DNA of 8,293 nt. Source: Sporosarcina sp. (GTDB taxonomy: Bacteria > Bacillota > Bacilli > Bacillales_A > Planococcaceae). A program made the translations under genes and the position numbers. The notes under the pieces are model-generated. The model did no database searches and was not told the origin of the DNA. It was given only the letters and a program-made list of their open reading frames with translations. Below, piece by piece: positions 1-6,584 of this stretch. Position 1 is the stretch's first letter. Every line of letters begins with the position of its first letter. Where the stretch lies: the NCBI GenBank assembly GCA_029263945.1, contig JARIDM010000024.1, positions 1 through 8,293 on the forward strand. Reading direction: 5' to 3'.

Positions 1-372
1 AGCAGCTGCGTGTGCAACAGCCATTGAAACACCTAAAATAGCGTTCGCACCAAATTTACCTTTGTTTGGTGTGCCGTCTAACTCAATTAGCGCTTTGTCG
101 ATTGTCGCTTGGTCAAGTACTGAATAATTTTCTTCCAGCTCATCTGCGATTTGTTCGTTCACGTGTTCAACTGCTTTTAAAACACCTTTACCAAGGTAAC
201 GGCCTTTGTCGCCGTCACGTAATTCAACTGCTTCATATTCACCTGTTGAAGCGCCTGAAGGAACGATTGCGCGTCCGAAAGCACCGCTAAGTGTTAGAAC
301 TTCTACTTCAACTGTTGGATTTCCTCGTGAATCTAATACTTCTCTACCTTGAATGTGTGTAATAATTGGCAT
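1..372 (-). CDS. eno: Enolase, N-terminal 124 residues (gene runs off the window)
   Basis: Enolase (phosphopyruvate hydratase) converts 2-phosphoglycerate to phosphoenolpyruvate in the cytoplasm and needs Mg2+. The visible part is the N-terminal alpha/beta domain. It has the near-invariant SRGNPTVEVEV stretch at residues 15-25, the mobile catalytic loop PSGASTGEYEA at 38-48 (Ser42 is the usual metal-contacting loop serine), and LGVSMAVAHAAA at the truncated edge. The family is about 430 residues long, so roughly 70% lies beyond base 1. The ATG at 372-370 follows a strong Shine-Dalgarno (AAAGGGGAG) and sits 15 bases after the gpmI stop, so eno is the next cistron of the glycolytic operon. No promoter or terminator is visible in the gap. 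The frame is intact throughout. Confidence 0.97.
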   Translation of the reverse strand, partial: MPIITHIQGREVLDSRGNPTVEVEVLTLSGAFGRAIVPSGASTGEYEAVELRDGDKGRYLGKGVLKAVEHVNEQIADELEENYSVLDQATIDKALIELDGTPNKGKFGANAILGVSMAVAHAAA

Positions 373-387
373 GTAAATCTCCCCTTT

Positions 388-1908
388 TTAAAATAATGGT
401 TTTCCTGTCATAAGTTCAGGTTGTTCTACTTGAAGTAATTTTAACATGGTTGGCGCAAGATCTGCCAAAATACCATCTGTACGTAACGTTAAGTTCTTTT
501 CAGTAATGATTACTGGCACTGGATTTGTTGTATGTGCAGTCATCGGTCCACCTTCAAGTGTCACCACTTCATCTGCATTCCCGTGGTCGGCAGTAACAAT
601 TGCAGTACCTTCTTTATCTTGAATGGCCTTAATGATCCGTCCTAAACACTCATCCACTACTTCTATTGCTTTAATCGTTGGTTCAAGCATTCCACTATGT
701 CCGACCATATCAGGATTTGCGAAGTTTAATATAATCGCATCAAAGCGGTCTGCTTCGATGGCCGCAACCAATTGATCTGTTAATTCATAGGCACTCATTT
801 CAGGTTGCAAGTCATAGGTCGCAACTTTTGGTGAGTTAATTAACATTCGTTCTTCACCTGGGAACTCATCTTCTCGTCCACCACTCATGAAGAACGTAAC
901 ATGTGGATATTTTTCAGTTTCAGCAATCCGTAGCTGACGCAGTCCGTTTTGTGAAAAGACCTCACCAACTGTATCGACTAAATCTACTTTTTCAAATACG
1001 ACGTCTGCATTCACTTCATCACTGTAATGTGTAAAGGATACAAACTTTAAATCTTCATAGTTCTTTGTTGGAAACTCATTGAACGAAGGATCTGTAAACG
1101 TTCGTGACAACTGAATTGCACGGTCAGGTCTGAAGTTAAAGAAAACAACCGCATCACCATCTTCAATTGTCGCAACAGGTTTCCCTTCTTTTTCGATAAC
1201 GATTGGTTCAACAAACTCATCATGAATTTCTTTTTCATAAGAAGCAAGAATGCCTTCTGATGGTGTAGATGCAGTGAATCCAATACCATCCACAAGTGCA
1301 CGATACGTTTTATCTACACGATCCCAGCGTTTGTCGCGGTCCATCGCATAATAGCGACCTGTAACAGTAGCGAATTGGCCAACGTCAAGTTCAGTCATTT
1401 TCTCTTCAGTTTGTTCAACAAAATCAAGAGCAGACTGTGGATTGACATCTCGACCATCTAAAAAAGCATGTACATAGACTTTTTCAAGATTATGTTTCTT
1501 AGCGAGTTCAAGCAATGCGAAGAGATGCTCATAATGACTATGTACGCCGCCATCAGATAGGAGTCCCATCACATGCAAGGCACTGTCATTTTTCTTTGCT
1601 TGCGCGACCGCGCCAAGAAGTTTCTCGTTCTCGAAAAAATCTCCGTCTCGTATGGATTTATTCACACGTGTTAAACTTTGGTAAACAATGCGTCCTGCAC
1701 CAATATTTAAGTGCCCAACTTCAGAGTTTCCCATTTGTCCATCTGGCAACCCTACCGCTTCACCACTTGCTGTAAGTGTGGTGTAAGAATAAGTGCTCTT
1801 TAAATGGTCATAAGTTGGTTTTTTTGATTGTGCGACTGCGTTGCCTTCGTATTCATCCCGAAGTCCGAATCCGTCAAGTATGATTAAAGCGACTGGTCCC
1901 TTACGCAT
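388..1908 (-). CDS. gpmI: 2,3-bisphosphoglycerate-independent phosphoglycerate mutase
   Basis: This Mn2+-dependent mutase interconverts 3- and 2-phosphoglycerate through a phosphoserine intermediate. At 506 residues it is full length for the family (about 510). Aligning it by eye with the Bacillus enzyme, the metal and catalytic residues are all present: Asp12 (in LDGFG), the phosphorylated Ser62 (GQMGNSEVGH), Asp400 and His404 (NPDMVGH), Asp441 and His442 (TADHGN), and His459 (TAHT). The substrate-binding set also looks complete: His123/His125, the DGRD at 151-154, Arg185, Arg191, and Arg260/Arg263 (NFRPDRA). The ATG at 1908 lies inside the end of tpiA, giving an 8-base overlap. Its ribosome site (GAGG, 9 bases upstream) is within tpiA coding sequence, which suggests translational coupling. 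In spore formers this enzyme is known to be strongly pH and Mn2+ sensitive; that is family knowledge, not seen here. The symbol is also written pgm in B. subtilis. Confidence 0.98.
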   Translation of the reverse strand: MRKGPVALIILDGFGLRDEYEGNAVAQSKKPTYDHLKSTYSYTTLTASGEAVGLPDGQMGNSEVGHLNIGAGRIVYQSLTRVNKSIRDGDFFENEKLLGAVAQAKKNDSALHVMGLLSDGGVHSHYEHLFALLELAKKHNLEKVYVHAFLDGRDVNPQSALDFVEQTEEKMTELDVGQFATVTGRYYAMDRDKRWDRVDKTYRALVDGIGFTASTPSEGILASYEKEIHDEFVEPIVIEKEGKPVATIEDGDAVVFFNFRPDRAIQLSRTFTDPSFNEFPTKNYEDLKFVSFTHYSDEVNADVVFEKVDLVDTVGEVFSQNGLRQLRIAETEKYPHVTFFMSGGREDEFPGEERMLINSPKVATYDLQPEMSAYELTDQLVAAIEADRFDAIILNFANPDMVGHSGMLEPTIKAIEVVDECLGRIIKAIQDKEGTAIVTADHGNADEVVTLEGGPMTAHTTNPVPVIITEKNLTLRTDGILADLAPTMLKLLQVEQPELMTGKPLF

Positions 1909-2662
1909 TTGCGCCCGCCTCGATTAACTTCACAAATGATTCAGCTTCCAAACTTGCACCGCCGACAAGTGCACCATCAATATGTTCCATCGAAAGAAGC
2001 TCTTTGATATTGTCTGGTTTAACACTTCCACCATACTGAATTCGTACAGCTTCTGCGACTTCTTTACCGTATAACGTTTCAACCGTTGCACGGATTTCAC
2101 CACAAACTTCATTTGCATCTTCTGCAGTTGCTGTTTTTCCTGTGCCAATTGCCCAGATTGGTTCATAAGCAATGACCGCTTTAGCTGCTTTTTCATTGTC
2201 GATGCCTTTGAAAGCAACTTTTACTTGTTCTGCAACTTTAGCAACTGTTGTCCCACTCTCACGCTCTTCAAGTGATTCACCAACGCAAACAATCGGGGTA
2301 ATATTGAAATCGAATGCTGCATGTACTTTCTGGTTAACAGACTCATCTGTCTCGTTATAATATTCACGACGTTCTGAGTGACCGAGCACAACGTGTTCAA
2401 CACCGACGCTTGCAAGCATTGCAGGACTAATTTCCCCTGTAAATGCGCCTTCTTTTTCGAAGTGCATCGTTTGTGCGCTAATTTTGACAGGTGAACCTTT
2501 CGTAAGTTCAATAAGATTTGTCAAATAAAGTGCAGGTGAACAAATAATTGCTTCTACTTTATCAGATGCAGTTATTTTCCCTACAACTTCCTTTGCAAAG
2601 CTTTGCGCTTCTTCCGCTGTTTTATACATTTTCCAGTTTCCAGCAATAATACGTTTTCGCAA
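1901..2662 (-). CDS. tpiA: Triosephosphate isomerase
   Basis: It interconverts dihydroxyacetone phosphate and glyceraldehyde-3-phosphate as a cytoplasmic TIM-barrel dimer. The 253-residue length matches the family. Catalytic residues are visible: Asn9 and Lys11 in AGNWKM, electrophile His95 in LGHSERR, and catalytic base Glu167 in AYEPIWAIGTG, which runs into the loop-6 lid. The phosphate grip is GGS at 211-213 and GG at 234-235. The start codon is TTG (bases 2662-2660). It is needed because the next ATG is residue 12, inside the active-site strand, and because AGGGGG sits 7 bases upstream. The gene follows pgk by 15 bases and overlaps gpmI by 8 bases, so it is mid-operon with no separate promoter seen. 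Confidence 0.98.
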   Translation of the reverse strand: MRKRIIAGNWKMYKTAEEAQSFAKEVVGKITASDKVEAIICSPALYLTNLIELTKGSPVKISAQTMHFEKEGAFTGEISPAMLASVGVEHVVLGHSERREYYNETDESVNQKVHAAFDFNITPIVCVGESLEERESGTTVAKVAEQVKVAFKGIDNEKAAKAVIAYEPIWAIGTGKTATAEDANEVCGEIRATVETLYGKEVAEAVRIQYGGSVKPDNIKELLSMEHIDGALVGGASLEAESFVKLIEAGANA

Positions 2663-2677
2663 GTTAATTCCCCCTGA

Positions 2678-3862
2678 TTAGTTATCGTTTAAAGCACTTA
2701 CACCTGGTAGGTCTTTGCCTTCCATAAACTCAAGAGAAGCTCCGCCACCAGTAGAAATGTGATCCATTTTTTCACCAACATTGAATTTTTCAACGGCAGC
2801 AGCTGAATCTCCACCACCAATGATCGTATAGCCAGTTGTTTCAGCCATTGCTTCCGCGACTTTCTTCGTACCGCCTTCGAATGGTGCTAGTTCAAACACA
2901 CCCATTGGGCCATTCCAAATAACAAGTTTTGAATCGGCGATTACATCGGCATAGAGTGCTGCTGTTTTCGGTCCGATATCGAGACTTTCCCATTCTTTTG
3001 GCATAGCATCTATGTCGACTACTTTTGTGTTTGCGTCCACTGAAAAGTCATCTGCAACGACGACATCAATTGGTAAATATAATTTTACGTTATTGTCTTT
3101 TGCTTTTTGAATAAACGATAGCGCTAAGTCCATTTTATCTTCTTCTAACAAGGATTTACCGATTTCGTATCCTTGTGCTTTTAAGAAGGTATAGGAAAGT
3201 CCGCCACCGATGATTAAATTATCTACAATGTCTAATAGGTGGTCGATGACGCCAATTTTATCTTTAACTTTTGCGCCACCAATAATTGCTGTAAAAGGAC
3301 GTTCTGGATTCGAAAGTGCTTTGCCAAGTACGTCTAGCTCTTTTTCAAGTAAGAAACCTGAAACAGCTGGAAGATATTCAGTAATGCCTGCAGTTGTCGC
3401 GTGTGCACGGTGCGCTGCGCCAAATGCATCATTTACAAATACATCTGCAAGATCTGCAAATTGTTTTGCAAGTGTTGAATCATTCTTCTCTTCTCCAGCA
3501 TGGAATCTCACGTTTTCGAGTAAGACAATATCTCCAATTTCCATATTGGAAATTGCTGTTGTAACCTCTTCACCAATTGAGTGGTCCAGTTTGTTCACCG
3601 GTTTACCAATTAGTTCAGCTAGTTTTTCTCCAGCAGCTGTTAGTCTCATTTCTTCGTTCACTTGACCTTTTGGACGGCCCAAGTGACTCGCTAAAATGAC
3701 TTTTGCACCTTGTTCAACTAAGTAGTTAATCGTTGGAATCGCAGCACGGATACGCGTAACGTCTGTTACTTTTCCGTTCTCCATAGGTACGTTAAAATCT
3801 ACCCGACAAAAAACTCTTTTACCCTCAAGCTGTATATCTTTCATTGTCTTCTTCGACTGCAT
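2678..3862 (-). CDS. pgk: Phosphoglycerate kinase
   Basis: It transfers a phosphate from 1,3-bisphosphoglycerate to ADP, the first ATP-yielding step of glycolysis, and acts as a cytoplasmic monomer. Its 394 residues are a standard bacterial length. The N-terminal substrate domain shows FCRVDFNVP (18-26, Asp22/Asn24), Arg36, SHLGRPKG (59-66), Arg119 and His151/Arg152. The C-terminal nucleotide domain shows GGAKVKDK (195-202, Lys198), IWNGPMGVFE (315-324, Glu324), GGGDSAAA (349-356) and HISTGGGASLE (368-378). The ATG at 3862 is chosen because AAAGGTGG (3872-3879) lies 9 bases upstream and the length matches relatives; an ATG at residue 7 has no such site. It is separated from gap by 104 bases containing a strong terminator-like hairpin. 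It may therefore be expressed partly by read-through and partly from its own promoter. Confidence 0.98.
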   Translation of the reverse strand: MQSKKTMKDIQLEGKRVFCRVDFNVPMENGKVTDVTRIRAAIPTINYLVEQGAKVILASHLGRPKGQVNEEMRLTAAGEKLAELIGKPVNKLDHSIGEEVTTAISNMEIGDIVLLENVRFHAGEEKNDSTLAKQFADLADVFVNDAFGAAHRAHATTAGITEYLPAVSGFLLEKELDVLGKALSNPERPFTAIIGGAKVKDKIGVIDHLLDIVDNLIIGGGLSYTFLKAQGYEIGKSLLEEDKMDLALSFIQKAKDNNVKLYLPIDVVVADDFSVDANTKVVDIDAMPKEWESLDIGPKTAALYADVIADSKLVIWNGPMGVFELAPFEGGTKKVAEAMAETTGYTIIGGGDSAAAVEKFNVGEKMDHISTGGGASLEFMEGKDLPGVSALNDN

Positions 3863-3883
3863 GAAAAACGACCACCTTTCAGT

Positions 3884-3920
3884 TTATAAAAAAATAAGGA
3901 ACGGGGCTGTCCCCGTTCCT
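3884..3920 (-). terminator. Intrinsic terminator or attenuator between gap and pgk
   Basis: On the minus strand, arms AGGAACGGGG (3920-3911) and CCCCGTTCCT (3906-3897) form a perfect 10-bp stem with a 4-base loop. TTATTTTTTT follows immediately, which is the layout of a Rho-independent terminator. It lies 46 bases after the gap stop and ends just before the pgk ribosome site. Since pgk-tpiA-gpmI-eno have no other clear entry point, it probably acts as a partial terminator, or protects the 3' end of cggR-gap mRNA, rather than ending all transcription. Confidence 0.85.
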
Positions 3921-3933
3921 CTTACCCAACTTT

Positions 3934-3962
3934 ATTATAAGGGGGGTTACCTATTTTTGCTA
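3934..3962 (-). promoter_or_regulatory. Weak candidate promoter upstream of pgk
   Basis: A perfect TATAAT (3939-3934) lies 17 bases after TAGCAA (3962-3957), which matches only three of six positions of the TTGACA consensus and overlaps the gap stop region. B. subtilis is reported to have an internal promoter ahead of pgk, which makes this plausible. However, a transcript starting here would run straight into the terminator hairpin at 3920-3897, so the box may be chance in AT-rich DNA. Confidence 0.25.
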
Positions 3963-3966
3963 TTTA

Positions 3967-4974
3967 TTATAGTCCTTGTTCGTTCATGTAAATTGCAAGA
4001 TCGATACAACGAGCTGAGTATGCTGCTTCGTTATCGTACCATGCAATAACTTTTACAAGGTTATCTTCAAGAACCATTGTAGAAAGCCCATCAACTGTTG
4101 ATGATGAAATGTTTCCATTGTAGTCTTTTGAAACTAATGGAAGATCAGAATATACAAGGATGTCTTTTAGTTCGTTTTCTGAAGCTTCTTTAAGTGCTGC
4201 ATTTAAATCTTCAACTGTTGTTTCTTTGTTAAGTTCTGCAACAAAGTCAACAAGTGATACGTTTGGCGTTGGTACACGTACTGCCATTCCGTCTAGTTTA
4301 CCTTTTAGTTCAGGAATTACTTTAGTTACAGCTGATGCTGCACCAGTTGTTGTTGGAATCATTGACTCAGCAGCTGCACGCGCACGTCTTGGATCTGAGT
4401 GCGGGAAGTCAAGAATGCTTTGGTCATTTGTATAAGAGTGAATTGTTGTCATCATACCGCGTTTAACACCAAATTTGTCGTTAAGCACTTTTACAACTGG
4501 CGCAAGACAGTTCGTTGTACATGATGCGTTTGATACGACTTTATCTTTTGATGCGTCGTAATCTTTGTGGTTCACACCCATAACGAGTGTTGTTACGTTA
4601 CCTGAGGCAGGTGCTGAAAGAATAACGCGTTTTGCGCCAGCTTCGATATGTTTAGATAGTGCTTCTTCACTTCTGAAAATACCTGTTGACTCAATAACTA
4701 CGTCAACGTCTAGCTCTCCCCAAGGAAGTGCTGATGGATCTCTTTCTTCAAATACTTTAACTGACTTACCATTAACAACGATTGAATCGCCTTCTGCAGT
4801 AACTTCTGCATCTAGTACACCGTGTACTGAGTCATATTTAAGTAAGTGTGCAAGCATTTTTGCATCTGTTAAGTCATTAATTGCGACTACTTCTACTGCG
4901 TCATTTTTTAGTGCTTCGCGAAATACCACGCGTCCGATTCTTCCAAATCCGTTGATTGCTAATTTAATTGTCAT
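3967..4974 (-). CDS. gap: Glycolytic NAD-dependent glyceraldehyde-3-phosphate dehydrogenase (GapA type)
   Basis: It oxidises and phosphorylates glyceraldehyde-3-phosphate to 1,3-bisphosphoglycerate using NAD+ and acts as a cytoplasmic tetramer. The nucleotide fold opens with INGFGRIGR (7-15). Asp34 at the end of strand 2 is the usual mark of NAD rather than NADP preference. Catalytic Cys152 is in SNASCTTNCLAP and His179 in TTIHSY. The length of 335 residues equals B. subtilis GapA. The start is the ATG at 4974, placed 7 bases after GGAGGG. The frame can be extended five codons upstream to a TTG, but that codon lies inside the Shine-Dalgarno and is unlikely. Residue 190 is Phe (DFPHSDP) where most bacterial enzymes have Leu in the cofactor-specificity loop, and the C-terminal NAD-site segment reads NEAAYS instead of NESGYS or NEWGYS. 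Its place directly behind cggR indicates the catabolic GapA rather than the gluconeogenic GapB. Confidence 0.97.
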   Translation of the reverse strand: MTIKLAINGFGRIGRVVFREALKNDAVEVVAINDLTDAKMLAHLLKYDSVHGVLDAEVTAEGDSIVVNGKSVKVFEERDPSALPWGELDVDVVIESTGIFRSEEALSKHIEAGAKRVILSAPASGNVTTLVMGVNHKDYDASKDKVVSNASCTTNCLAPVVKVLNDKFGVKRGMMTTIHSYTNDQSILDFPHSDPRRARAAAESMIPTTTGAASAVTKVIPELKGKLDGMAVRVPTPNVSLVDFVAELNKETTVEDLNAALKEASENELKDILVYSDLPLVSKDYNGNISSSTVDGLSTMVLEDNLVKVIAWYDNEAAYSARCIDLAIYMNEQGL

Positions 4975-4981
4975 TAAAAAT

Positions 4982-4987
4982 CCCTCC
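4982..4987 (-). promoter_or_regulatory. Ribosome binding site of gap, decides the start
   Basis: The minus strand reads GGAGGG here, with 7 bases to the ATG at 4974. An in-frame TTG at 4989-4987 overlaps this site, so it cannot use it and is rejected as the start. Confidence 0.85.
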
Positions 4988-5025
4988 AAAATATGATGTT
5001 TGTTTTTTTATAAAATGGTGGTTCA

Positions 5026-6054
5026 TTAAATCAAGTGTTTAATCATTTCATTTGCTGCACCTTCATCAGTAACTAAAATCGTTTGTTTAGGTGCACTTGC
5101 CATATAAGATAAAATGGCTTCAGCTTTACTTTTACCGCCCGCTACTGCAATGAGTAACGGTACGCGTTCTAACTGATTGGTTTGAATCCCAACTGTTCGA
5201 ATTCGGTGAACAACTTTACCAGTACGGTCAAAATAATAACCAAACGCTTCGCCTTTTGCGCCAACACTTGTGATTTTCTCTTTTATTTCTTTAGAAGAAT
5301 CACGTAGCATAGCCATTGTTTGTGCATTTCCAATTCCGTGAATCACACAATCAACTCGATCGTATAGCTCGATCATTTTTAAGACGCCTGGCTCATTTCG
5401 GAACGCTTTATGCGCTTCTTCACTTAGTGAATCGGGGTAATAAAACGTACTATACTTCCCACCGCACGCCTCCGAGAATGAAGCTGCAATCACATTTGCT
5501 TGTAAGCCGATATCTTCTCCAACGCCACCTCGCGCTGCGATGAACAATAAATCTTTTAGTGCTTTATTCTTTTGAATAAAACTCGGGATTGAGGCAACAG
5601 TACTTCCACCTGTTACAGCAACCGTTTTTCCATTTCCAATATGCGCTACAAACTCATTTGCCGCTTTCATACCAAGCAAATTCTTTGATGAATGAAGCTC
5701 ATCAACGTCCCCTGCAACTATTTTGATAGAAGAAATACCCAGAAACTCTTTCAAGCGTTTTTTCAACGTTGCACGACCCGTCCATATTTCCATAAACGGT
5801 TCAAGTTCTTCAAGTACCCTCATTCCATAAACAGTAATTGTGGCACCATTTTTTGCAACGTTAATTAATTGTTGTGTGCGCAAAAGATCGATTAAAGTAC
5901 GCGTTTCTCGCTCTGACAATCCTGCCATTTCGCCAAGTGGGCGTCTGCCAATAGGACCTGCCATTTCCACGTATTTTAATATTCGAAATCTCTCTTGCAA
6001 TACTTCCATCATTTCTGGCACAAGTTTACTCTGTGCCTCCATTGAAAATTTCAA
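5026..6054 (-). CDS. cggR: Central glycolytic genes regulator CggR (SorC/DeoR-type repressor)
   Basis: CggR represses its own operon. In B. subtilis it is released when fructose-1,6-bisphosphate binds. The 342 residues match that protein in length (about 340) and motif order. An N-terminal winged helix-turn-helix spans about 20-75 (GPIGRRPL, then LSERETRTLI as recognition helix). The C-terminal SorC sugar-phosphate domain, about 95-340, carries VTGGST (147-152), AARGGVGED (173-181, Arg175), HGIG (239-242), GEAFGYYFD (268-276, Glu269) and AVAGGKSKAEAI (303-314). These are the regions known to grip the effector phosphates. The start is TTG (6054), preceded by GGAGG ten bases away. The ATG four codons in would be 22 bases from that site, and the TTG also aligns with the B. 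subtilis N-terminus. The gene lies 51 bases upstream of gap with no terminator between. In B. subtilis the mRNA is cut between these genes; I see no decisive stem-loop here. Confidence 0.97.
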   Translation of the reverse strand: MKFSMEAQSKLVPEMMEVLQERFRILKYVEMAGPIGRRPLGEMAGLSERETRTLIDLLRTQQLINVAKNGATITVYGMRVLEELEPFMEIWTGRATLKKRLKEFLGISSIKIVAGDVDELHSSKNLLGMKAANEFVAHIGNGKTVAVTGGSTVASIPSFIQKNKALKDLLFIAARGGVGEDIGLQANVIAASFSEACGGKYSTFYYPDSLSEEAHKAFRNEPGVLKMIELYDRVDCVIHGIGNAQTMAMLRDSSKEIKEKITSVGAKGEAFGYYFDRTGKVVHRIRTVGIQTNQLERVPLLIAVAGGKSKAEAILSYMASAPKQTILVTDEGAANEMIKHLI

Positions 6055-6078
6055 ACAACAATCACCTCCAGTTAGTTG

Positions 6079-6114
6079 GACGATTTATGTCCCGTTGTAA
6101 AACGAAACGTCCCA
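6079..6114 (-). promoter_or_regulatory. CggR operator, two direct repeats
   Basis: The B. subtilis operator is CGGGAC-N6-TGTC-N4-CGGGAC-N6-TGTC. The minus strand here reads TGGGAC-N6-TTTT-ACAA-CGGGAC-N6-CGTC, with all spacings exactly kept. The downstream repeat matches nine of ten consensus bases and the upstream one seven of ten. The site lies about 33 bases downstream of the predicted transcription start and just before the cggR ribosome site. That fits a repressor that acts as a roadblock to RNA polymerase rather than by covering the promoter. Confidence 0.88.
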
Positions 6115-6153
6115 CGAGGACTAGAAATGTAACACCTCTTACTAACTATTATT

Positions 6154-6182
6154 AGTATACAACCTTTTCTTGAATAGTACAA
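6154..6182 (-). promoter_or_regulatory. Sigma-A-type promoter of the cggR-gap operon
   Basis: TTGTAC (6182-6177) and TATACT (6159-6154) are separated by the ideal 17 bases, which predicts transcription starting near 6147. The -35 keeps the TTG core and the -10 differs from TATAAT at one position. The -35 starts only 13 bases after the stop codon of the glutaredoxin gene. The CggR operator lies downstream in the leader. Confidence 0.7.
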
Positions 6183-6195
6183 ATAAAATACCTCG

Positions 6196-6429
6196 TTATT
6201 TGTCGAATAATTCTAGAATGTCGATATACCCTATATTGCCAAACAAAACTGGTTCGTCATTTCTCTCTATAACAGGCACCATCATCATGTATTTCTCATG
6301 TACGGCATCATCCGTTCGAATGTCGAATGTTGTCCAAGTTAATGGATAATCTTCTTGTACAAGCTTTAACATCTGCTCAGCTTCGTCACATAATGGACAT
6401 CCATCTTGTCTATAAAATGTTATATTCAA
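6196..6429 (-). CDS. Small glutaredoxin/thioredoxin-like protein (DUF836 type)
   Basis: This is a 77-residue thioredoxin-fold protein, probably a cytoplasmic thiol-disulfide oxidoreductase; its partner is unknown. Strand 1 (NITFYRQ) leads into the redox motif CPLC at residues 11-14, and the cis-proline expected opposite it is Pro52 in MMVPVIER. The length fits the short glutaredoxin-like family that often sits next to cggR in Bacillales. I chose the TTG at 6429 (giving MNITFY) because GGTGG lies 4 bases upstream and strand 1 begins there. The frame stays open to another TTG at 6471, which would add 14 residues without a convincing ribosome site. The gene ends just before the cggR promoter with no terminator, so some read-through into cggR is likely. 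Confidence 0.85.
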   Translation of the reverse strand: MNITFYRQDGCPLCDEAEQMLKLVQEDYPLTWTTFDIRTDDAVHEKYMMMVPVIERNDEPVLFGNIGYIDILELFDK

Positions 6430-6492
6430 AAAACCACCACAATTCCAAATAATTAGTCGGTTCACGTGCAAACCTACAAATGTCGTTCGTTA

Positions 6493-6540
6493 TAGAGAAG
6501 ACATAGCGATTCTTGCATATGGGGGCATACGTCTTCTCTA
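6493..6540 (-). repeat. Perfect 10-bp inverted repeat upstream of the glutaredoxin gene
   Basis: TAGAGAAGAC (6540-6531, minus strand) and GTCTTCTCTA (6502-6493) are exact complements separated by 28 bases. Inside the loop, GTATG and CATAT can pair across CCCC with one G-T wobble, giving a nested hairpin. No T-run follows on either strand, so it is not a standard terminator. It could be an mRNA leader structure or a protein site for the downstream gene, or a 3' structure for the upstream lemA-TPM message. Confidence 0.6.
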
Positions 6541-6584
6541 CACAAACCGCATTTACTTAATTTCTCTCGGATGACTTTGGATAA

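Noticed and set aside
3210..3665. A 151-codon open frame on the plus strand opposite pgk
   Set aside because: It is antisense to a fully conserved enzyme, has no ribosome site and shows a low-complexity Ser-rich translation typical of an antisense shadow.
4565..4996. A 143-codon open frame on the plus strand opposite gap
   Set aside because: It is Ser/Thr-rich antisense shadow of the GAPDH coding sequence with no recognisable domain or ribosome site.
5056..5095. A 7-bp inverted repeat (TGCACCT and AGGTGCA) near the 3' end of cggR, a possible mRNA-processing stem before gap
   Set aside because: The loop is 26 bases, the stem is short and it lies wholly in conserved coding sequence (VTDEGAA region), so chance is the simpler reading even though B. 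subtilis mRNA is processed in this neighbourhood.
6489..6517. TATAAC box at the end of the inverted repeat as a glutaredoxin promoter
   Set aside because: The hexamer 17 bases upstream (TGCAAG) is a poor -35, and the box overlaps the repeat arm, so support is too weak to list.
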